From: Thalassiosira profunda
Taxonomy: Eukaryota; Bacillariophyta; Thalassiosirophyceae; Thalassiosirales; Thalassiosiraceae
Reading direction: 5' to 3'
NCBI GenBank assembly: GCA_036939355.1
Contig: JALLAP010000844.1
Location: forward strand, 1-14,457
DNA: 14,457 bases
Under the pieces are notes generated by a model that had not been told where the DNA came from, ran no database searches, and was given only the letters and a program-made list of their open reading frames with translations. The position numbers and the translations under genes are program-made. Below, in pieces: positions 7,464 to 14,457 of the stretch (its first letter is position 1; each line of letters starts with the position of its first letter).

Positions 7464-8980
7464 ATGGGAAGGCGCCACGCCCACGTCTCCCACAATCCCA
7501 TCTTCGCCTCCTTCGCCGCCGGCCTGTTCGTCTTTGTGCTCATATTGCAACCATCATTCAGTAGTGCATTCAGAAGAAACAAAAACATCATCTTATCAAA
7601 CGAAAGATACCCATCAACCATGCCAGCTGCATTCCTCCATCACGTTGAGGACGACGCCACCCCCGCCTCTGTTCGGGAGAAATTGTCCGCCTCCCCGCTA
7701 TCGCTCGTCGTGGCGGTGGCGGGGTTTGCGCCCAAGAGCAAAGTGCTTTTGAGGGATATTGCAAATTTGGAGCACGAGTACGAGGGAGGATGCTGCGGGG
7801 GAGCGCCTGCAGACAAGCCGGAGGTATTGGTGATAAAGACGGACGAATCGGACGAGCTGGAGGAGCTCGGTGAGTGCTGGGGCGCTGGTATTGATGTTCT
7901 TGAAAGGCCCCGCGTCTTGTGTGATGGAACATGGATGTGCCCAGTCGAGAATGTCGGTATCTGTTGACCACCCATCACCACTGTCTCACCTATTCATATC
8001 ATCTAATGCCATCAGCCGTTGAGCTAGGACTGAACGACGTGCCGTCCTACCAAGTCTACAAACACGGGAGCGTAGTTGGGGCATCCTCTGACAAACCGTT
8101 GGATGTGACCATCGATGCCATTAGAAGCCAGTTGAAATCGGCCGCGACGCAAGCAGCCGGGTGCTGCGCCCCCGGCACCGCCAACGCGGCCGTCTGCTGC
8201 CCCGATGGATCCAACGCAGCCAATGCCCCTACGGATCCCGCGGAGGTCCTTCGTCTGGTGCAGCAGAGTTATGCGAACACGGTGAATCAGTCGGGAGGGG
8301 GCTGCTGCGTCAGCGTTACCCCCGAAACGCTGGGGTACACGCAGGAGCAGATTATTAAGGCTGGGAAGGACTCAAATCTGGGTTTGGGGTGCGGCAATCC
8401 CCTGTCCTTTTCTAACATGCAAAAGGGAGAGACAGTTGTGGATCTCGGGAGTGGTGCAGGCGTCGATTGCTTCTTGGCAGCCGATGTCGTGGGCGACAGT
8501 GGGAGCGTAATAGGCGTCGATATGACTCCGGACATGATTCACGCTGCTCGGAAGAATGCCGCCAAGAGAAAGTCAAAGAATGTGGAATTTCGTTTGGGGG
8601 AGATCGAGAATCTGCCGGTTGCAGACAACACGGCGGATTGCGTCATCAGCAACTGCGTCATCAACCTGTCTCCGAACAAACCGCGCGTGTTTCACGAACT
8701 GTATCGCATCCTTAAACCCGGCGGGCGGGTGGCGGTGTCGGACGTGGTCATCCGGCCAGAGAAGGTTATTCCGGAGCACCTGCATACCGCGGAGGCGCTA
8801 GCTTGCTGAGTCACGGGGGCTCCGGAAACGGAGTCCCTTGAGAAATACCTGGTCGATGCCGGCTTCGAAGATGTAAAACTCAACTTGAAGGAGGAGTCTA
8901 GGGCGATCATCAGCCAGTGGCTGCCCGGCTCGGGGGCAGAGGACTTTGTGATCGGTGCTGAAATTACGGCGAGGAAGTAG
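7464..8980 (+). CDS. Thioredoxin-like/arsenite methyltransferase fusion selenoprotein, Sec at residue 400 (two exons)
   Basis: Exons 7464-7869 and 8016-8980 give 456 residues when the TGA at 8807-8809 is read as Sec. An N-terminal hydrophobic signal (14-30) ends in SSAF (33-36), the algal plastid-presequence signature. A thioredoxin-like domain (about 60-175) keeps the cis-Pro segment [10 protein letters not shown] (144-153) but lacks CxxC. Next comes a Cys-pair-rich linker (CC at 185-186, 196-197, 232-233; another at 110-111). The ArsM/AS3MT domain (about 210-456) has [12 protein letters not shown] motif [15 protein letters not shown] (277-290), GVDMTPDM (302-309), SNCVINLSP with C349, and [11 protein letters not shown]. 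ArsM/AS3MT enzymes methylate As(III) with SAM, binding arsenic through conserved Cys; Sec400 falls in the CVxGA motif (human Cys206). The 56 residues after the TGA, including [13 protein letters not shown], match the family C-terminus, so the TGA is not a true end. Confidence 0.9.
7870..8015 (+). other. Intron (146 nt) in thioredoxin-methyltransferase gene
   Basis: The donor is GTGAGT at 7870, a CTAATG branch-like motif lies near 8003, and the acceptor is ATCAG ending at 8015. Joining gives [17 protein letters not shown], a continuous thioredoxin-fold stretch, with the Ala codon split 1+2. The intron contains in-frame stops. Confidence 0.9.
8807..8809 (+). other. Selenocysteine codon (UGA) in arsenite methyltransferase
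   Basis: The frame reads ALAC-TGA-VTGA and stays open for 56 further conserved codons to TAG at 8978-8980. In ArsM proteins this position is the conserved Cys of C-V-A-G-A. The preceding residue is itself Cys, making a Cys-Sec pair. Confidence 0.88.
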
Positions 8981-9023
8981 AGGGGATTTGATGTTGGGAA
9001 ACACGTGGGGAACTATGCCGTGC

Positions 9024-9083
9024 TACGCTCCGGGATGACGATGCTCTGTTGCACGCAGCAGCAGCATCTGAGAAAGGAGTGTG
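9024..9083 (+). promoter_or_regulatory. SECIS-like hairpin in methyltransferase 3'UTR
   Basis: Helix I TACGCTCC (9024-9031) pairs with GGAGTGTG (9076-9083). The internal loop is GGGA versus AAA. Quartet strands are TGAC (9036-9039) and TGAG (9069-9072). Helix II GATGCT (9040-9045) pairs with AGCATC (9063-9068), then CTGTTG (9046-9051) pairs with CAGCAG (9056-9061) past one bulged C, closing a CACG loop. It begins 43 nt after the TAG and the quartet lies about 226 nt after the Sec codon. As in the selenoprotein S element, the signature is AUGAC and no apical AA is seen. Confidence 0.75.
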
Positions 9084-9161
9084 CACTGCACAGTCCGCTG
9101 TGTATCGTTTTGCTTTGGTTGAATAGATACCCGGAAGAACTGTTGGAGACGGACGTGTCGT

Positions 9162-11808
9162 TTAGTAAACAAGCGCTCCTGTATATCCCTCAGATTTTCT
9201 TGCCTTTATGGCGCGTTCATGCCGTCTCTGCTCTCGCTGCAGCTTCTTCAGCAGTTTGATACGATCCAAGCAATACTTCTCCTCGTGCTTCAAAACATGC
9301 CTGTCGAACTCGAAGCTGCTCCGCAGTTCTTTGTTGCAGCCAATTGTTGGGCAGATGCACACCCGCCAGCCAAGATCATTGACGTGTCCTCTTATGTTGC
9401 GATGGGCCGCAAAGGCCTCCTGGAAAAGTTGTTTCCAATCTCGAGCTGTTGTAGTTTGAGACTCGAGCACGAACGCTGGTGCACAAAATCGACGTTTGTA
9501 AAGCCCCTCCCAAAGTTGATCCGACCGAGCAATGCCCGTCCAAAGCTTGCAAACGGGCTTGACGATATCTCTGACCTCCAAATAGGGAAACACCAGGTGC
9601 TTCAGAATTGCCTCGGGACCGTCAATATCGGCTTCGCTCTGTGCATTTGTTGTGTTTCTGATTTCAACATCATTCTCCAAGCAGGCCATTTCTCCTCGCA
9701 TGTGAGCAACCTTAGTCTGCAAAAGGTTGCAAGCGTGTCGCTTTTTGGATTGGGCTACGAGGTTTGACCGGTGCCTGTGCGGTATGGAAGAGTTGAGGAA
9801 CGTAGGCAGATTCTCTCAAGTGTTTCATGACCTCCACTCACCTCTTCATATGAGCCTTCTTTTGGTCACCGCGACGGACAACGTGCAGGCAACCGACGAC
9901 GTTGCACGATTTGAGCTTGTACACTTTCTCTGTCAAGTGCTTGTTCATAAACAAGTGCCTCCAGTCGTAGCCTTTCTCATGAGCTGCTAGCTGTTCGCGT
10001 TGAGCCCTGTTCCGGATCGAAAGGAACCTTTCAAAGCAAACATCGCCCTTTGCGTCATCAACCTGAGCCGCCATCTCCTCTTCAAAACAGGCTTTCTTCC
10101 ACGTGCCAAAATAGAGTGCGGCCCAAAGGCTTGTTGCATTGCAGGCGCCTTGCCACGATTTGCAGCACTGCGATGCTCTTGCAAGCGACCGATGCCCAAG
10201 GAAAGACAGTATCGTTCGCAGAACATCGTCCCCAGCATGTGTCAACAGGAATGAAGCCCCCTCGCTCAACTGCAACAGGTTGGAAGGCAAAGATGCAGAA
10301 GTGGAAGTAGTAGCATCCAATGGCACCGCTCTCGGCTCGTATGCGGATGCGCTGGACAGCAGACGGTTGACACCGTCGCATGGCCCCATCCTCGCGTGCG
10401 AGGCACGCAACGAGGAACCTTTTGCAAAAGGGTAACCCCCTTCTGTTTGCAGAGGCTCCTGCAACAATGCCAGTTTGTCATGATCATCATCCCCTTCTTT
10501 GCAGAACATCGACAGAATACCTTCACCTTGGAGGACAGAGATTGCTTGCTCTCGTTCTCTTCGAGACAGTTCAGGATGTATCCAGTCTGATACCAAGTCG
10601 AAGCGCGCAGACATGCGATCGCAAAGAACCCTGTATGCATCTATATCGCGTCTCAACGTTGAATTGCATTTGTTGGCATCACTCAGGCTAGAAAGAAGCC
10701 TGTGGCGGCGCGCAATTGTATGCCTGATTGCCCGCAGCAAATGCAACATCGTGGGTTGCAACTGATCATCGTCACTCTGCATTTTCAGAGCCCTTTGCAT
10801 CAGGTCTGAGAGAGCTCGCACGTACAATACCGGGCTGTCGTATGCATCACATTCAGAGATGACCTCGACATAGAGCTTGATTGACCAGGGAGTGGCCATT
10901 TTCAACAGCTCATCCAGTATGCTTTGATAGCCCATCGCATTCAGTTCAAGCTCCCGGAGGGAGTCTAATGTAATGATTGCAGCTAGCCGCATCGACGGCG
11001 ATTCCAGGTGACAGGATATACGTTCGAGCAGAGTGGATGCGAGCTCTTTGATCTTGCCAGTTGTACATTCCTCTTGCTCAACGGCTGCTTTGATTTCAAC
11101 GGAGTCCAATTCCGCCAAAAATTTGTACACATCCCTCCGAAGGATTGCGGCATCAAGCGTCAACGTGCTGACTGCGCGTATCTCAGGATCATCGGACCGC
11201 CTCTCAGGTAAATTATTGAGTACATCTCGCACTGAAACTTTGGGCCGCACGTCTGAATGCTTGGCACGGTAAGAGCGAGCAGGATTGCTCAGGAACAACC
11301 CTCCAGGACTGTCGTCCTCTTCGTCCGAATTTAATGCTTCAGCTTCGTGCATCCCTGATATAACATCACGTTGATGTAAGTTTGATGGCAGCCAGCGCCG
11401 TCGCCTTTGATTTGAGTAAGAGATGGACGGCGATAATGTGGAAGTATCGGCCTTTCTCTTGCCACCTTTGGTGCCATCCCGGACAGAGAGGTGCTGCAAG
11501 TTTTCGAGATCGACATCGTCCAACGTGCGGAGTATCTGTGCAAGCGCGTCTGCCGCTGCCCGTGTCTGATTCGATGTCGTCTCTTGTGCACCCAATTTTG
11601 CAATCTGGTCAACCCACCGCCTCGCCCCGACCATCAAACGTTCTTTTGCTCCCGTATTCGGATCACATCGTGTGTACGGATTGACGCGATGCAGAAACAA
11701 GCGCTCGATCTCCCCGCAAAGTGAATCAGTCACTTTCTCGATGCGATCGACCGTCTCAGTGGCGTATCGGAGGTCGTCCGCGGAGAACATCACGGTGAGA
11801 GAAGGCAA
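9162..11808 (-). CDS. Large protein with two F-box + C2H2 zinc-finger modules (two exons)
   Basis: Exon 1 is 11808-9842 and exon 2 is 9774-9162, giving 859 residues. Residues 1-440 are mostly helical with basic and acidic patches (GGKRK near 115, QRRRRW near 134, NSDEEDD near 160) and no recognised domain; the helical part at about 210-440 could be an ARM/HEAT-like or TFIIS-N-like bundle. Module 1 has an F-box (about 524-568, DDVLRTILSFLGHRSLARAS), DWRHLF at 615-620, and a C2H2 finger C635-x4-C640-x12-H653-x3-H657. Module 2 repeats this order: F-box (about 708-750), DWKQLF at 768-773, and C797-x4-C802-x12-H815-x3-H819. F-box proteins normally bind SKP1 in SCF ubiquitin ligases, so this could be a substrate receptor with zinc-finger contacts; that role is inferred. 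An internal ATG at residue 7 is an alternative start. Confidence 0.8.
9775..9841 (-). other. Intron (67 nt) in the double F-box gene
   Basis: On the minus strand the donor is GTGAGT (9841-9836) and the acceptor is GCACAG ending at 9775. Unspliced, the frame stops at the TGA inside the donor. Splicing supplies the fourth zinc ligand (H657) of the first finger just after the junction, which supports these sites. Confidence 0.85.
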
Positions 11809-12170
11809 GGTGAAGCGTCTGCGAGTTTCACAATCTCTGCTGGCTAGACCACATCACCCCCACCCCAGGAACGACAACGTTGCCGGCGAGCCCTCGATCG
11901 TCTAGATGGCGCAGAGGGAGCGGGGCGCTGGCGTGGCGGGGGCCGGGGAGGCAGGGGGTGTTTGGTTTTGGATGGTTGGCGCTGAGCGCTGCGTGAGTGG
12001 ACCCCGGATGGAAGGACAGCCGGCGCGCAGAGGAGGAGAGCAAAAGCACAAATCACAAAGCACAAAGCCACAAGAGCGCGCACAATGACGGAGCAACCCT
12101 ACGTCGCATCCCCTGCGCCCCTACCACGGCCCCACTGAAGCCCGCCCTATCAAAACCCGCCCGCCGTCAC
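11809..12170. promoter_or_regulatory. Divergent intergenic region between the two F-box-type genes
   Basis: These 362 bases hold the promoters and 5'UTRs of two divergent genes. The centre (about 11905-11965) is G-rich on the plus strand, and an A-rich, CACAA-repeating stretch lies at about 12040-12090. A short upstream ATG frame (12085, stopping within 20 codons) could be a uORF of the plus-strand gene. No TATA box was identified. Confidence 0.45.
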
Positions 12171-14156
12171 ATGTCGTACAAAGCTGGAATCGTTTCCGCC
12201 ATTACGGAGCTCGAGGGCCTCAGCGGCTCCTCCTCGTCGCCCTCCTCCACCGCCATCAAGACGCACATGCAGGCCAAGTGGCTCGCCAAGGATAAGAGAT
12301 GGATGAATGGCACCTATCTCTCCACCCTGAAGAAGATGGTGGCCGACAAAGAGCTCGTCCAGGATAGGGACTCCTTCAAGCTAGCCAGATACAAGAAGAC
12401 CGTCTCTATCCCGTCGAAGCCTCCCAGCCCAAGCACGTGGTCCAAGTCGAATGCAACGCTGGACACCTCCAACGCCGAGCTCCTTGCAAACGAACTGGCC
12501 AAGTACGACCTCAAGCGTCGCTCCGATTCGAAGCTGTGCGACGCGTTCGTCAATGGCACGACGGACAAAACTGCGGAGGAGGTGGCCCTCGTCATGTGCC
12601 GGATGCAATATCTTTATGGGGGCTATTGCGCAGAGTTCAATAAAGAGATGAGGGGGATCGAAGAGGCCATTGAGGCGGAGACGGAATTCATTGCAAAACA
12701 GTATGCCGATCCGTGCAGTAGTTTCGAGGGCTATTACTCGGGTATCACCCGGGATGCATGCCATGAAGTGACGGGGGAATATTCTTTCGGGGGATACAAA
12801 CGGGGCGTTGTCGAGAGCTGGAAGGAGTTTCCAGCGGAATGGCCGTGGATGAAAGCCCCGGGTGCGTTGGCATCGAATGACGATAAGAATCGAAAGAAGA
12901 AGAAGAAAAAGATGAAGAAGAAGATGAACAAGATGATGAAGAAGACACCTGCACCGCAAAATAGGAATGCCGCGAAGGGGGGATCCGGGAAGAAAGAAGA
13001 GACGGCCGGGGAGGTCGAGGCGAAGCTACCCATTTTCGACCTCCCGGAAGCAATCGTTCAGAATGTGGCAATATTTCTTCCAAAGACATCTGCCGGCTTT
13101 CTCGCTGTTGCAATGACTGCATCTCCCACGACGTGGGGCGACTCGGACTGGCAACTGGAGCCGACTGCAGCGAGCAAGGCCATTGTATCAGCCTATGCGA
13201 ACGAGCACGGAAAAGATGTGTGGGACATCATTGATTTTGAGGATATCAGGGGAACTCTCCGCAAGTCTTTTCGCGTGGGAGACAACAGATTTGTACAAGA
13301 AAAAGACCTCGCACCGGAGCTGGATGACAATGATATTGGCGCGTTGTTGGCATGTATCGGGGCCACTCACATCGTTAGACGAATCAAGCTCACTGGATGC
13401 ACCAAGGTTCTCGGTCATGGACTAGAGCCTCTACGCGGTTCGATGGTTCTGGAGCAATTCGACTTCAGTCTTGTCGCTCAGCACGGAGATCCCAACTGGG
13501 TTCACGGTGTGCTCTCAGAGGAGGCCGTCGCTCCCATCCTGAGCAGCATTGTTCAGAAGGAGGGAAATTCCCTCAAGCACATTCAGCTTGCCGCAGATTG
13601 GGTCCTGAACGAAACAGAAATCAAGAATGCTGCGCTGAAGCAGTGTCTAGAAGACTTCAATGACAGCTTGAACAGTCGTCCCTTCGGCTGCTCCGGGTGC
13701 GGTTCCGATCGCGATGGCTGCTTGGGAACAGGCGGCGACGATGATTGGTTCGCATATTGGCCCAAAGACGAACCCAAAGACCATTCTGCTGTGTCAGGAT
13801 ACTCGGGCGTACCACCCGCGCATTGCTGCATCTGTGGCACGGACGAGGACAACTTCAACAACAACAGCGATTACTGCACTGGATGCAGCAAGTTCGATGC
13901 GTGCACAACATGTAACGACATCGTGTGCTACGAGTGCAGCGCATGTGACTGCGACTGGCCCTCATGCTCGAACTGCGTCCTAGGCTGCGCCCACTGCGAT
14001 GAAGTATACTGCACACACTGCCAGACGTACACGAAGGAGACGGAAGGGAATGATCTGTTCTCTTTTTGCGATCGTTGTCAGGAGCCATTTTGCCTTGATT
14101 GCGTGCCCAAGGTGTTTGAGGACGAATCCAAGCTTTGCCTGAAGTGCAGGGCCTAA
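12171..14156 (+). CDS. Linker-histone-domain, F-box-like and Cys-rich zinc-binding protein
   Basis: From the ATG at 12171 the product is 661 residues. Residues 2-78 match the linker histone H1/H5 winged helix (SYKAGIVSAI near 2-11, TYLSTLKKMVADKELVQ near 48-64, then SFKLARYKK). A helical region follows. A very Lys/Met-rich basic run (241-258) resembles a nuclear or DNA-contacting tail. An F-box-like segment lies at about 286-325 (LPIFDLPEAIVQNVAIFLP). A region with a leucine-rich-repeat-like feel (about 385-500, IVRRIKLTGCTKVLGHGL) precedes a Cys-rich tail (507-660) with about twenty CxxC or CxC pairs, resembling RING/B-box or FYVE-type zinc clusters. The combination suggests a chromatin-bound adaptor for ubiquitin ligation, by inference only. 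The same frame is open to an ATG at 11997, but that extension is low-complexity, and the start at MSYK sits directly before the domain. Confidence 0.8.
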   Translation: MSYKAGIVSAITELEGLSGSSSSPSSTAIKTHMQAKWLAKDKRWMNGTYLSTLKKMVADKELVQDRDSFKLARYKKTVSIPSKPPSPSTWSKSNATLDTSNAELLANELAKYDLKRRSDSKLCDAFVNGTTDKTAEEVALVMCRMQYLYGGYCAEFNKEMRGIEEAIEAETEFIAKQYADPCSSFEGYYSGITRDACHEVTGEYSFGGYKRGVVESWKEFPAEWPWMKAPGALASNDDKNRKKKKKKMKKKMNKMMKKTPAPQNRNAAKGGSGKKEETAGEVEAKLPIFDLPEAIVQNVAIFLPKTSAGFLAVAMTASPTTWGDSDWQLEPTAASKAIVSAYANEHGKDVWDIIDFEDIRGTLRKSFRVGDNRFVQEKDLAPELDDNDIGALLACIGATHIVRRIKLTGCTKVLGHGLEPLRGSMVLEQFDFSLVAQHGDPNWVHGVLSEEAVAPILSSIVQKEGNSLKHIQLAADWVLNETEIKNAALKQCLEDFNDSLNSRPFGCSGCGSDRDGCLGTGGDDDWFAYWPKDEPKDHSAVSGYSGVPPAHCCICGTDEDNFNNNSDYCTGCSKFDACTTCNDIVCYECSACDCDWPSCSNCVLGCAHCDEVYCTHCQTYTKETEGNDLFSFCDRCQEPFCLDCVPKVFEDESKLCLKCRA

Positions 14157-14252
14157 AGTTGGAAGGGGCTTATTCGAGGAGAACAAGTATGATTGATACA
14201 CTATAACAGGAAAATTACCGCGCACATCAACAGGTATTTTACTCTGCGTTCC

Positions 14253-14457
14253 CTAGGGGTTGCACCTCCGCACGTGGTTGCCAAAGCTCGCAACGGCAGT
14301 TTTACTGCTGTTGAAGTGGAACTCCCTGGAGCATTTCGGGCAAACGAACGAGAGTTTTTCTCCACTCTCAGGAGACTTCGGCTTCGCTGCCTCGCGCTTT
14401 TCCGCCTTCTCCCGTGCAGCAGCCCGCTTGGCGCACGCCGTCACGTGGTGGCTGAAG
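14253..14457 (-). CDS. C2HC zinc-finger protein, C-terminal fragment (cut by window end)
   Basis: The frame is open from the window end to TAG at 14253. The visible 67 residues end in a C-x2-C-x18-H-x3-C finger (CPKCSREFHF ... GNHVRRC). Before it, a FSHHVTAC segment matches the second half of the same finger (GNHVRRC), so the gene probably holds tandem fingers beyond the window. An Ala/Lys/Glu-rich helix links the two. Such fingers bind nucleic acid or protein; no specific role can be named. No start codon is in the window. It is convergent with the linker-histone gene, with 96 bases between the stops. Confidence 0.65.
   Translation of the reverse strand, partial: FSHHVTACAKRAAAREKAEKREAAKPKSPESGEKLSFVCPKCSREFHFNSSKTAVASFGNHVRRCNP

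Noticed and set aside
8161..8809. Ending the methyltransferase at the TGA at 8807 as a truncated gene or pseudogene
   Set aside because: The codons after TGA stay in frame, match the family C-terminus and are followed by a SECIS-like hairpin; no other lesion is seen in the gene.
9219..9767. 182-codon plus-strand frame
   Set aside because: It is antisense to the second F-box/C2H2 module, whose zinc ligands and F-box pattern identify the real strand.
1..14457. CRISPR arrays, tRNA/rRNA genes, insertion sequences, bacterial operon signals
   Set aside because: No repeat-spacer pattern, no cloverleaf or rRNA-like sequence and no transposase were recognised; introns and gene content are eukaryotic.

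Overview
The window is a compact nuclear fragment from a eukaryote, most likely a marine microalga and possibly a stramenopile. The genes face both ways with short intergenic gaps. Four genes carry short GT-AG introns (67 to 146 nt), and two of these have a CTAATG branch-point-like motif. The gene content is eukaryotic: LanC-like, F-box, linker histone, protein kinase and selenoprotein S. One N-terminus carries an SSAF motif like the signal/transit junction of plastid proteins in algae with red secondary plastids. Base composition is GC-rich. The lineage call is an inference and no species is assigned.

Layout: 1-1440 (-) LanC-like protein, C-terminal tip cut by the window edge. 1441-2152 divergent intergenic stretch. 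2153-2728 (+) small secreted acidic/His-rich protein, two exons. 2948-3202 (-) single-pass membrane microprotein. 3505-4959 (+) protein kinase, two exons. 5150-5944 (-) unrecognised protein with a hydrophobic C-terminus. 6466-7215 (-) selenoprotein S with an in-frame Sec UGA and a SECIS-like hairpin in the 3'UTR. 7464-8980 (+) thioredoxin-like/arsenite methyltransferase fusion, two exons, with an in-frame UGA at the conserved catalytic Cys and its own SECIS-like hairpin. 9162-11808 (-) protein with two F-box plus C2H2-finger modules, two exons. 12171-14156 (+) linker-histone domain, F-box-like and Cys-rich protein. 14253-14457 (-) C2HC zinc-finger protein, cut by the window end.

The main result is a head-to-head pair of selenoprotein genes that plain ORF calling would truncate. 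Selenoprotein S has a VCP-interacting motif, one membrane span, a coiled coil and a tail reading C-N-P-R-G-G-G-U-G-R. The arsenite methyltransferase has Sec (residue 400) where family members have the arsenic-binding Cys of the C-V-x-G-A motif, and 56 well-conserved residues follow the UGA. Both downstream hairpins have AUGAC/NGAN quartets flanked by two paired helices, but neither apical loop shows the usual AA. The methyltransferase is fused to a thioredoxin-like domain without CxxC and carries a plastid-type presequence, which suggests arsenic detoxification in or near the plastid. The other genes show no operon-like logic, although the divergent pair at 11.8-12.2 kb both encode F-box-type multidomain proteins.
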